Assembly (NCBI RefSeq): GCF_000218685.1
Contig: NW_006763290.1
Coordinates: 3,436,908-3,500,907 of the forward strand
Direction of reading: 5' to 3'
Source of the DNA: Serpula lacrymans var. lacrymans S7.9
Taxonomy: Eukaryota; Basidiomycota; Agaricomycetes; Boletales; Serpulaceae
DNA: 64,000 bases
Shown here piece by piece: positions 43,931 through 54,230 of this stretch (position 1 is its first letter; each line of letters starts with the position of its first letter). Below the pieces are notes generated by a model. The model saw nothing but the letters and a program-made list of their open reading frames with translations. It ran no database searches and was not told where the DNA came from. Position numbers and translations under genes: made by a program.

Positions 43931-44715
43931 TTGCTCTCTCTCTTACACATATATGTGAACAACTTGATGGTTCCTCAATACATATTCCCCCAGAACACAA
44001 CAAGTGCACATGTTCAAAATGTGTCAAGAGTATACTGCAATACAAGGTGCAAAGGACAGCAACCACCCAACACCATTTACTTCAAGATAACCAGGAATCA
44101 ACAAAGAACACAAGCTGTATTAACCTGTCAGAAAATCCCTCACATCCACAACCTTCTAATGCATGACAATGCTCAGCAAGTCCAGATGATGCAAGACCTA
44201 ATTTTGGCACTCAAGACAATCACACCAATGAATATTCACACCTCCCATTCCAAGGTCAAGGCTTTTATTTTGACAAGCCCCAAGATGATGACTCCAACTA
44301 TGATCCAACACAGGATAACAGTTGAGACAGCCAGGATCAGCAAGCGGATGAGCCAAGCATAGATCCAAGGCAACCCCCCATACATGTAACCAACAATACC
44401 TCCAATAATCCTGACTTTGGCCCAGAAACACTTGTCCCAGCATTTGATAACCCCCCACCACTACACCTTGCATATCTACAAACAGCAATGAGTTATATTG
44501 TAGACGGACACACCATAATTGAGGCAATAAATCAATTACAAGGTGCACTTGATTTAATCAATATATGCAGTGCCTTACCAATTGAACCACGCCCTCTGTT
44601 TTCCCTTGCTGGAGTCAAAAGTCATCTTGGCTTTGATCTGAATGAATACATAGGATATCAGGCCATATGTACACTATGCTTCAAATATTACACTCCTCAA
44701 GATATTCAGAAAACA
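43931..44715 (+). pseudogene. CACTA/Tnp2-like transposase, N-terminal fragment
   Basis: Plus strand with one frame change near 44040. A Cys-rich start (CTCSKCVKSILQYKVQ, about 44005-44050) and a long polar linker (44200-44450) lead to a helical part, AYLQTAMSYIVDGHTIIEA, and ICTLCFKYYTPQDIQ (44665-44710). C.C..C starts followed by a polar linker and a C.LC.KYY module occur at the N-termini of a basidiomycete transposase family whose core is seen at 60.1-62.2 kb. The fragment ends abruptly where a gypsy gag fragment begins. Family name by recall. Confidence 0.5.
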
Positions 44716-45185
44716 TGAGGACAGATGACTTTGTTACCCGGTTCCTGGCCTCTCCATCCAAGGGGGTCTCAGAAATGAACACGCAGTGGAATTGTTGGAG
44801 CACAATGTGTCATCAGCCATTGCACAACAACTTTACATACAGGATATGCAGAGAAAAAACCTTGTAACAGCTGCTGAGGAGGTTCAAAAAATTGGTAGGG
44901 CCATAAAGCTCTACGCTATGCAATTTGGTGGTGGGACCACCACCAAAAACAACTATTCCCAGAGGTGCCCTGGGTCATCAGACCAAAATAATAACCATTC
45001 TCATGGGTTTAAGCTATTTGGGGTGCAACCAGGGTAGGGAGCCCCCATGGATATTGGCGCAGTCCAAGGCAGACAGATGTGCAGATTCAAGGGGAACTGC
45101 TATAATTGCGGCCAGGAGGGACACATGTGCCGAGACTGTAAAAATGGGGTGCAGGCCACCCAACAAAAAATAACCAAGGGTGCCA
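44714..45185 (+). pseudogene. Gypsy gag fragment with zinc knuckle
   Basis: Plus strand. MRTDDFVTRFLA aligns with MRTDDYITRFLA of the intact-looking gag at 57.9-58.9 kb. Then, with frame changes, come the VQKIGRAIKLYAMQFGGG block and the nucleocapsid knuckle CYNCGQEGHMCRDC (CX2CX4HX4C, about 45102-45140). It covers only the C-terminal half of gag and has no LTR or pol next to it. Confidence 0.85.
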
Positions 45186-45370
45186 ATTAGAAATGGAGAA
45201 AGGATTGACTGTCCATTATATTAAGGGGTAGTATCATTTGCTATGCGGTCAGTATGAATTGATACATTCTGATGATCTTAAAACAGCGGGAAACTGGACT
45301 GTGGACACACCTGATTCCCACAGCAGACTCAGAGCGGACTCAATGGGAGCCAACTCAGCAGAGTAGCCCC

Positions 45371-45638
45371 GACACATGTACTGACCTTTTATTGGATTTC
45401 GAGAGCCGCACAGCTATCTGCATGGTAAAACAGGTGTGGTCCATTATTTGCTCACACAGCTGGCCACAGACATCGAATCAGGACACTCGGCACACCTAAT
45501 TCCCATGCTCAGTGTGCATACTCAGTCAACGCTTGATGTCTGTTACCAGCTATGTGAATATGTATGAGCAGCATACCTGTTTACCATGCAAATAGCTGTG
45601 CGGCTCTCCAAATCCAATAAAAGGTCAGTACATGTGTC
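45371..45638. repeat. Long near-perfect hairpin (268 bp foldback / MITE)
   Basis: GACACATGTACTGACCTTTT at 45371 is mirrored by AAAAGGTCAGTACATGTGTC ending at 45638. The arms remain paired inward (GAGAGCCGCACAGCTAT; GCATGGTAAAACAGG) for about 67 bp with a few differences. After a small interruption pairing resumes (CACACAGCTGGCCACAGACATC against GATGTCTGTTACCAGCTATG), so each arm is about 100-110 bp. No target duplication recognised; no coding capacity. Confidence 0.85.
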
Positions 45639-46499
45639 TAGCGTAAAAATTTATAATAGGTACTTATAAAGGGAGGTGAGCCTACTGGATATGCAATTGA
45701 CAATCTGACCATGCTTTCTACTTACTCAGGATCAATGAGTGCTAGATCCACCTTTCACGCCACAGTCACAGTATCTCAGTCCAGGGAGTCTGTGAGAGAA
45801 TGCTCTTCTACCTACTCCATGGCAGTATTGCCACTACCCATCTCACGTCAGTTGTCAATTTCCACTAGCAAGGTATTGCCCTCTGCACAGCTACAGCTTG
45901 CATCTCCCTCTCCAAAGCAGTCCCCTGTGGCACCAATAATATTAACACCCTTCACAGATGAGGGTAAGTCGACTCATAAAGAGGCTTGTACACACTTACA
46001 TACAATCACCAGCCTTGGAAAAGACTGTGTCTGTCACCATGCCTATTGTACTTCAAAATGCATTAGATATTATCTCAAACAGCACATAAGATTCTTTCTC
46101 ACCTGTTGTATGTTTATTATTATTTTTTTCACAGCAATAAGTTTATTCTCCGTTAAATCTTCAGAGGCTTCAGTCAGAAATTATTTGCACAATTCTCATC
46201 CATTGTTGATGATGCTAAAGTAGCAATAAGGTATGCCTCTTTCCATAATGGCCCTTATGGGTGTTTTTGAGCGCTCCCTGAAGGGCCCTTCCTACAACAA
46301 AAATAAATCAAGCGCTGACGCAAATGAGTCTGCTCTTAGAGGTATGCACAATAATGGCCCTAATAAGTATGTATAATAGCTAAAACGGTGTATGTAGGAA
46401 TTCATGATTGGGAAATGCAGAATTTGCACAACCCACATGGCTACTATGCCCATGCCATCCACTATCCACTTACATGACTTAGATGACCTTAAGGTTGTT
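45639..46499. other. Gap with an unrecognised open frame
   Basis: A 170-codon plus-strand frame at 45711-46223 is Ser/Thr-rich, then hydrophobic (LTCCMFIIIFFTAISLF). Its exonic character is doubtful because it spans likely splice sites (a GT at 45963 and an AG at 46136). It may be an early exon of a DUF6532 gene, which in this family begins with a low-complexity part. No recognised domain. Confidence 0.25.
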
Positions 46500-48038
46500 G
46501 TCCTGATGTTGATAGTGAAGATGAACCTCTTCATAAGAGGGCCAGGAATAGCATGGAAGAGGAACTAGAAGATGAAGATGAAGATGCTCTGATGCAGACC
46601 TTTAGACGCTTGACAGGCAAGTAACTCAACCTTAGCTATAAGCTTTACTAATGCAGCATCATCAGAAGAAATCTCACAGCAAGTTACTCCATTACCTTCA
46701 TTGACCCAGGAGCTGGACAATCCTTGCTACAAACAAATAGTGTCATCATTGCATACTGATGTGAGTTTTACCTTTTTTTTCTAGTTCACTGATCCACATA
46801 TACAAATACAAATTACTGCATCACTAGCTGAAAGTGTCCGGTTGGTTAACGATAAGCGTAAAAGGAATAGCAATAGTTCTCCTTCATTAACACCTTCCAG
46901 AGATTCCAAGGTAAGTGTGCAATATGTTTAAAGATTATAAGGCTTATATTCTACACAGGCCGTCATCACTAGCTTTAGCCCCACCAGCTCCAGGCTGGCT
47001 AAAGCAGGACATTCTCAAATGTGTGTCATTCTTTCTACTGTGAAAGGCTTCCCAGGTACTGATGAACGAGATGAACCTGTTTAGAATGTGATCATCAAAG
47101 TTGCAAGTTGTTCTTCACTATGCAAGACTACCATAGTAGATTTGGAGAATGCAAGGAACGAGCAGAAAAAAAGTAGACTCATTGATTATGTGAGTGAGAA
47201 CAATGCTTCCAATATTACTAATATTAAAATTTTAAACAGGTGTGGACGGCTGCAGCTCAGCTTAGAGGTGAAGTCAAACAAAAGGCTAGGATACTCATTC
47301 TCTCAGAATACGCCCTCAAAAACAAGCTTCCAGAGGAAGTACATACTATAATGGAGTGGTTGTTGAGTAATGGAAAAGGTGTCTTTACATTTGGTGGTTT
47401 GGATATTTCTGTAAGTGTTCATATGTACTCTTCTTAAACATTTTATGACTATGTATTTCAGACTTAACCATATGATAAGCAAAAACCTTTTGGACATTGC
47501 ATCATCAAGCTACTAGTTCAGGTTCAGTGGTTCCATAAGAAGGGGGAGGGTGTCCTCTATCCAAGTGATTTCAAAGACTCACCTTTTCCATTAATTGCCT
47601 TGGCTATTACAGCTGTGAGTTTGTGGTGTAATATACATGAATTTTCCTCACTCTATATTTCACAGGTCGAAAACTGTCTTCATGAACTTGCAAAAAGTGT
47701 TTGCACCACCTTGAATTTCTCTGAACAGGTCTACAGGCCCAGGTAAATTCAATATCCACTCTACGTCAACCTTTACTCACAAGTGTTTATCAGATATTTA
47801 TATTATCTGTCCAGGTTAGAAGAGCTACAAAGGAAGGCTCCTAGGTGGTTTTTGCAGTTTCGTAAAAACACTTACAACAATATTCTGTGAGTAGCCTACC
47901 AAATTATTTTAGAACAACACTCATAAGCATTATATTACACACAGTCAACAGTGTGATTTACAGTACTTGAATGCACAAGAGGACAACTGGGAGGATGAGG
48001 TTGATTATGCAGCGCTTGAAGATTCAGCATCCTTATAA
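46500..48038 (+). pseudogene. DUF6532-family gene, copy 2, with complete C-terminal core
   Basis: About 90% identical to copy 1 from 46500 to 47500 (acidic EELEDEDEDALMQTFRRL, then KKSRLIDYVSENN and LRGEVKQKARI). It then continues where copy 1 stops: DKQKPFGH, IIKLLVQVQWFHKKG, GVLYPSDFKDSPFPLIALAI, TAVENCLHELAKSVCTT, LNFSEQVYRPR, RLEELQRKAPRWFLQFRK, and an acidic end with stop TAA at 48036-48038. Introns have GT-AG ends. The HP/GH..I...I..WF....G......F...PIPLIALA.TA.E.CL.E pattern is the DUF6532 core. The 5' end is missing, at least one stop is present near 47084 and another near 47465. Confidence 0.72.
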
Positions 48039-48435
48039 TTGTTGATACATGCATGTCATTATATGGTATCAGAAATATACTATAATATATTCTCTGTATA
48101 TGATCTCTGGCTAGGATGCTATAATAATAGTGAACAAAACTGAGAGAATATGAAAACTATGATAAGCTTGTGGAACATATATAATATGACCATTCTGAAA
48201 TAACCATTGATGGTTGCTATATCTATTATATTCTATGAGAGCAACCATAGTAGAGATGGATTGTATATATCACTTCTGTGATACTATAGCTGGTATAGCA
48301 AACATCTCAAAATAGCCCTGCTATATAGAGCTATATAATAGGGACTTGTTTAGGCGTACTATAGCTACTATTTTCCCTATATAGCACTATAACAGCTATG
48401 ATAGCTATAAAAGGAAACTATGGTTTTTCCTGATG
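48039..48435. repeat. Right end of a second large Plavaka-type element
   Basis: TATAGC-type subterminal motifs (48210-48420, e.g. CTATATAGAGCTATATA and CATAGCTATAAAAGG-like runs) lead to GGTTTTTCCTGATG ending at 48435, the same terminus as at 18684 and 63048. With the DUF6532 gene 400 bp to its left, it marks the right end of a large element whose left end I cannot find. Confidence 0.75.
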
Positions 48436-49096
48436 GTATACATCTATCTGCTAATAGTAGATCTACACTGATGCCTATGTACTTGATATCTGACACTTTG
48501 TTTGGTGGTACAACAGCAACATACTCTTCCAGTTTCAACTCGAAAAACCTGACCTCCAACATTAGCGACACAATCATCTCAAATATCCTCAGACTGACGG
48601 CGATCAGTTCTGTGGGTGCAGTTCGCCCTAGGTGAGTCAAAATAAACAGCTTTATCCTCCCCAAAATGACCCTCCCAACACGGACATGCTCATCCCATCT
48701 TAGAAACAAATAATCAACCCCCAGCTGTCTTTTTACTCGAGCAAAGTCAAGCTCTCTGTGAAAGTGTTTGTTCCACCCACTTTGAGGGCCCCACCCTATT
48801 CCCCAAGCTCCAAACGCACACTCGATCCCAACAAAATCTTTCCTGATATTCTGCCAGCCAAAATTGCTGGTTATATAATCCTCCAGTGAGTCTGAACTGG
48901 TGATCGCCTCAGCTCCATTGATTCCACCTGGAGTAGCAATCCCGGGATTGTCTGGCTTGTGAAATAGGGTGATCTTAGCTTTATCATTGTGTTTTCTTCT
49001 CATTAAAGGTATATCAGCAGTTTTATAGACATATACACAGGATATCAACTCACTTGTCACGATATCTGTGGTATGATCAGGCCAGAAACTCGACAT
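48436..49096 (-). pseudogene. Unrecognised gene truncated by the transposon end
   Basis: Minus-strand frame of about 220 residues starting MSSFWPDHTTDIV at 49096 and running into the transposon terminus at 48435, where the last 19 residues become non-native. It is rich in W/G (GIECAFGAWGIGWGPQSGW), has no stop over 660 bp, and has balanced composition, so it was probably a real exon. I recognise no family. The transposon inserted here, or recombination joined the pieces. Confidence 0.5.
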
Positions 49097-49869
49097 TCAA
49101 AGCATAATATACTCACTGTGCTGAACATTCCCTCGCCTTTGCATTTTGGATTGCATGGACTCTATTTAGACGGTTCACTGGGGCTATCACAGTATACAAG
49201 GAGGACAGTTACTTGGCATTCAAAAGCCATTTTTTTGTAGCAAGAAATTGCTTTTCTTTCTTCTGTGGTGAGTCTTGCAATATATGTTTTGTTGTCCACT
49301 TGCTCATGGTTGTGGCTGACATATGATTGCAGCGATAGTATCAGCTTGGCAAAAAAAAAAACAAGATCAAAGTTAGACTCGCGTAGATCCAGAGTTATAT
49401 CAAACTATAGTGTACCGTTCACTATAGCTGTAACATAATGTACAATCCAGTGTATTTTGTAGCCCACTAGGAATATAGGTGACAATAATATGATTGGAGG
49501 GCCTTTTTGGATGTCGTGAGTAATATTAATATGTTGAAACTGAGGAAGAGAAGCAGACATCCTAGTACATTGAACAATATCACAAGATTGTAGAACACGC
49601 ACTGAATTGAGTATAGTGTAGTATTGACATTTACACCAGCATTTTATGCAAATGCTGGCTTCACTGTATAATTCAAACTTATTAATATGTTACGAGTACT
49701 TATTTTTCTGATATGCATGTAGTGATTTGCGGATATAAAAATATCAAGACATCATGTTAGCCAATGCTATTTCTACATTACATTGTAATTTGTATAAAAC
49801 CATATTTTAATATAATGTACAAGTCAGTAATTTGGTTGTAGTCAATCACAGAAAACTTACAAGGCTCAT
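49097..49869. other. Gap with no supported gene
   Basis: No convincing exons on either strand. Contains an A11 run at 49353-49363 and AT-rich sequence. It may include introns of the minus-strand genes on both sides. Confidence 0.35.
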
Positions 49870-50095
49870 AATACCTGACTAAATTGTTCCACCAGATCGT
49901 CAAAATTATCGTCCGTTACAAAGTCATCAAGTTCCAAGGAGGGTTGGGTGGGATCAGGGCTATTGGTTTGCACATGCCAGAAACAACTACCGGGCACAGC
50001 TGCAGCGCACACTGCACCTAGTTTGTATTTCTGTCTGTATTTCCCAAGCGCTTCCTCAAAGCTCCTGTACCTCTTGAACCTGTGTAACAGATATG
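49870..50095 (-). pseudogene. Possible viroplasmin / RNase H1 N-terminal domain-like exon
   Basis: Minus strand from about 50092 to 49875. RFKRYRSFEEALGKYRQKY is similar to the FKxFKSYEEAxxxY end of the small hybrid-binding (viroplasmin-like) domain, which in Agaricomycetes often occurs in short uncharacterised proteins. An acidic C-terminus (LELDDFVTDDNFDD) follows, ending in a stop. Only the last part of the domain is present in this exon and I could not find the preceding exon. Confidence 0.3.
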
Positions 50096-50399
50096 GTAGT
50101 AGTTTTTGACCATGTCCTTGTAACGGTCTTGTTACAAAACCCTGGTGATGCTGGAATGGCGGTTATGAAGAAAGCTTATTCCACAATCCCATGCTAAAGC
50201 CAAAGTACGCATACCTGAAGATTGGGAGTTATTAGTATGTTGACTTGACATCTGTGTTGTTTGAGGATAAGATGTGGGGTCCAATGTGATTGATGCGGCA
50301 TAACTGTACTACAAATCAGTCATATCACGACCGCACGTGACAAACCCTGATTAATTGTTGATCAGGAGGACAGTGAGATTTAGACTCTAGTCTATGCTA

Positions 50400-51276
50400 T
50401 CATTAAGACTTTGACCGGCAAACAATTCTCCTTCCTCTTATTGGCCTTGTTTCCCCTGAGAAACTAAAACCACTGCTGAAACAACGTGAAAGGAGATGGT
50501 TAGCACAGGAGCAACACGACCAAAGGGATGCACCAGCCTGTCCTCTGGAAAAGTTCGTCAAGTGGGATCCTCTCAAAATCAATATGGCCAGCAAATTAAG
50601 CAAACAAGTAAGACTTTGAGCTCAAAAGGTATTGCAAAATGAATTGCTGAAGGAGATGAACGGCAAAAAATATGGATAGAAGGTGAGTGCATTGTATTTC
50701 AGAATAAAACCGAGACATACTTTACATGGGTTAGAAATGACTGCTAGCAAAAGGAGAGCATTGGAGGCTTTGAAGCACCTTCCTACCGTGGAAAACTTGG
50801 AAATGGACCAGATGGATTACTGGGAAGATAAAAACATTGATATCAAAAAAATCCTTGATGGTTCGGAGGCACTGAATATGAGTCATGCTGGAGGAGAGTT
50901 CGAGCTGTTGGCCCAACAAATGAAGTCGGACATCTTACAAAGGTGAGTAAAACGCATCTGGTTTAATAGATTTGCTGTGCTTACCATTGCCAGCTGTCTT
51001 CAACATTGTAAACCATGGCGTCAAGATCATCAAAATTGCCGTGATCGAATTTTATGTAGGGTCAAAGCCTTTGATAAGCAACTTGCAACACTGATAGATG
51101 CATACATGGAGTGGTGTTACAAACATAAGGGAAGTGCTGACCATGGCTTGTTCAGAGATTATTATCAGTCCAACTCAGAGGCATCAGAAGGTGCTGGCAG
51201 TGTTAAAGTCAAAGTGGTAGACATTTACTGTGAGTCTTTGTCTACTTGTAAGCGAATCTCACAGGTACCAACAATA
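50400..51276 (+). pseudogene. KDZ-type transposase N-terminal fragment, cut by copia
   Basis: Plus strand. A first block at about 50438-50610 (SPEKLKPLLKQRERRWLAQ) is followed by 50683-50942 (PTVENLEMDQMDYWEDKN). A 50-bp intron-like segment separates this from WRQDHQNCRDRILCRVKAF, KQLATLIDAYMEWCY and SVKVKVVDIY (51020-51232). The helical R-rich segment followed by QxxxLxxAYLxWxY and VxVVDIY fits the region before the catalytic domain of KDZ transposases. At about 51276 the sequence switches to the 3' end of a minus-strand copia element. Confidence 0.55.
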
Positions 51277-53645
51277 TGGTTTGATCAGACGAAGTCATAT
51301 GGCTTCCTTGGCAGCATTTGTGAGTGCAACATACTCTGCTTTGGTACTTGATAAGCTAATCATTGATTGCTTCTTAGAGCTCCAGGATACAATGCTGCCT
51401 TTGTACATGAAAATTTATCCGGAGATGGGGTATTGATGGGGTTGGGATGCTCAATCAATATCCGAATGACCGGATAGGTTTTTATTTGTATCACCCAGGG
51501 TAAGTTTGTAGTTAGCTGTTCCTTTTATATATCTGAAGATGCATTTTACAGCTTGCCAATGAATTTGGCCTGGGTTATTTGAAAATTGAGGTAACAATGA
51601 GACAGCAAATGCAATGTCTTGCCTCATTCCTAGAATAAGGTACATTAGCTTGCTGATTGCCTCTCAATATGGTATATTTGGCTTTGATTCATTTTTGCAA
51701 AGACATTGATCCGTTGATAGGTTATTTCCTATCTCAAGGGGTGTGGTGACAGGCTTACATTCTTCCATGCTAAAGTGTGTTAGAGACAATTCTATGTATG
51801 CCTTTTGTGAGAGTGTAATTGTTTTTGTGGTGCGATTACGAGTGATTTGAATTTTGAGAAGCCAGTAAATAGGACCAAGGTCGGTGATGTCATATTTTTT
51901 CTTTATTTGTTGCTTTAATTCAATTATAGCATGCACAGGTTCTGCCATTATTGCCATGTCATCAACTTACACACCAACAGCTATATGGCCTTTACTGTGT
52001 TTTTCTAATGAAAACAGCATGGTCATGTTTTGAACATATAAAGTACATGTGTTCAAACATTTTTGTAAGTTGTTTGTACCATCCTAGACCTGCTTGCTTA
52101 AGCCCATATAATTCTTTCTTTAGCTGGCATACTAGGCCTTGCTGACTGTCTTTAAGGTAGCCTGGGGGATGGTGCATATATATATCTTCTTCAAGGTATG
52201 CATTTAAATATGCACTTTTGACATCTATCAGATGTATTTTCCAGTCCTTCACAGCAGTGTATGCAAGTATAGTTCAATGAGAGGTTAGGCAGGCAACTGC
52301 AGAGTAAGTTTCATTGTAATCAATGCCATACTTCTGTATATTGCCATTAGCAACCAATCTGACTTTGTATCACAGAATCTCTCCTTGAGCATCATACTTT
52401 ATTTTTGTGACATAGTGGCAGCAAATGATGTTGGCATCAAGTGGGGGTTTTACTAACACCCATGTTTCCAAAATTTCCAGCTGCTTCAATTCTTTGTCAA
52501 TAGCTTGCTGTCATTCAATAGCATTTGGTCCATTTAGGGCCTTATTTATGCTGGGGCTATCATTTGGGTGATCAACAAGGAGAGCAGATGCATTCAGTGC
52601 TTTGTAGTAACCGGGGGGCTTTATGGTGGTTCCTTGTCTGGATCTTCTCACTTCAGGTTGATGGCTAGAATTAGGTGCGTTGTGATTTGTTTCAGTGGGA
52701 TTTATGATGTTGATAGGAAGTGATTTTTTGTTCATAATTTTGTTGTCCTGAATAAACCAGTCCTCCCCTTCAATTTTGGCAACATCTCTTCCAGTTGTCT
52801 GGGGTTTGAATGTGTAGTTTTGTTCTACACTGACTGTTTTTTTGTTTGGCCAGTAGACTCTAATGGCTTTACTTTGGGTATTGAACCCCACAAAATGTCC
52901 AGCCTTGGCTTGTGGATCTGGTTTGCCAGCTGAGTTGTCTTTTATATAGACCTCTGCACCAAATTCACAAAGATTGGCTAGATTTGGTTTTTTGCCCAAG
53001 GCCATTTCATACGGGGTTTTTTCTTTAATTGCTCTGGTAGGTGATTGGTTTCTGAGCCAGTTCGCTTAATTGATGGCTTTGTCCCATAGAAACTTTGGAA
53101 GTTTGGCATCAATCAATATAGCCCTAGTATGTTCGAATAGGGTTTTGTTGAGACGTTCAGCAACACCATTCTGTTGTGGGGAGTCATGGACCATCAACTC
53201 TCTAATGGTTCCTTAATCTTTTAGGTGAGTTTCAAATAATTTATCAAGGTATTCTCCACCCCAATCTGATCTCAGTATTTTTATCTTTGTATTTTGTTGT
53301 GTTAACAACCAGGCTTCAAACTATTTGTATATTTACATGGCTTGGTCTTTGCTGCATAGGAGGCGTATGTGGGATTCCCTTGACCAGTCATCCATAAAAA
53401 ATATAGTGTATCATTGCCCTTTAATATCTTCCACAACTGCTGGTCCCCAGAGATCTGAATAGATTTTCTCAGCGTAGGTTGAAGCACGGGTATACAATTC
53501 TTTAGGGAACAGTTTTCTGTTTGCTTTGGCCATAATGCAGGGTTCACAGAATGTTTCTGATTGGGATACATCTAGTTATATCCCTTGGATCATTCCAGAT
53601 TCTACTTGATGTTTTGCAGATTGATAGGATATGTGACCCATTGAT
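51277..53645 (-). pseudogene. Ty1/copia pol fragment (integrase, RT, RNase H), dead
   Basis: Minus strand, reading down from 53645. Integrase part with DSPQQNGVAERLN-like sequence (about 53180), then KPNLANLCEFGAEVYIKD and AGHFVGFNTQSKAIRVYWP (52970-52860). RT block DWKIHLIDVKSAYLNAYLEE (about 52240) and LYGLKQAGLGWYKQL (about 52105). The YVDD box has become stop-VDDM because the Tyr codon is TAA (51967-51969). RNase H has MRQDIAFAVSLLPQF and STKAEYVALTNAAKEAI followed by a stop (about 51305). No gag, protease or LTR is attached. It is truncated upstream by the gypsy LTR at 53646. Confidence 0.9.
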
Positions 53646-54048
53646 TGTTACAACCAAGAGTTTGTATACTCTGGCCCACAACTCAGACAAAGCTATAAAG
53701 AAGTGAGGAGAGTGGTTACCCTTTGGATAGGACCAAGTTTGTTGTGGGTAAACAACAGGAGGACTCGCTAAGGAGTCTCCTTGATCTATGTGGTATATAT
53801 ACTACTACAGGTTGTTTGTACATGTGTACTATACAGTTGATGGGAGCAGTGGCCGATGATATCATAGGGTACAGCCCGTGTGACCAGCTCCACTGCGTGA
53901 GAGACTTTTTGTAGAAAAAAGCAGTGCAGCACAAAAAAGTGGAGTTTGAATAAAATGGAAAGTGCCGCATGGCAAAGTGTGTGAAAACTACACAAGAAAG
54001 TTAAAGAGGAGAATGAAAATTAAAGGTCCGAAAATTATGTATTGTCAC
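53646..54048 (-). repeat. 3' LTR of the gypsy element (subfamily B)
   Basis: Begins TGTTACAACCAAGAGTTTG on the plus strand and ends TGTATTGTCACA next to the polypurine tract. It contains the TATA-like GGTATATATAC and the conserved GGAGGACTCGCTAAGGAGTC inverted motif shared by all LTRs of this family here. Confidence 0.85.
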
Positions 54049-54230
54049 ACTACCCCCCTTCTAAGGCTTGACTTGCAGGCAAGACCAAGTACTGGAGGTG
54101 ATAGTTAAATGTTTGGGCATAGGTTGAAAAAGGAAACAAAAAGTGTTGGATTCTTAGAATAAAATGTTTGGACAGCATTGCGGGAATTGTCCAGATGGGC
54201 TTCTGGCTCCCATGTTCTGTCTTTGTCTCC

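Noticed and set aside
49405..49602. 65-codon minus-strand open frame
   Set aside because: Non-coding composition, no motif, no splice partners.
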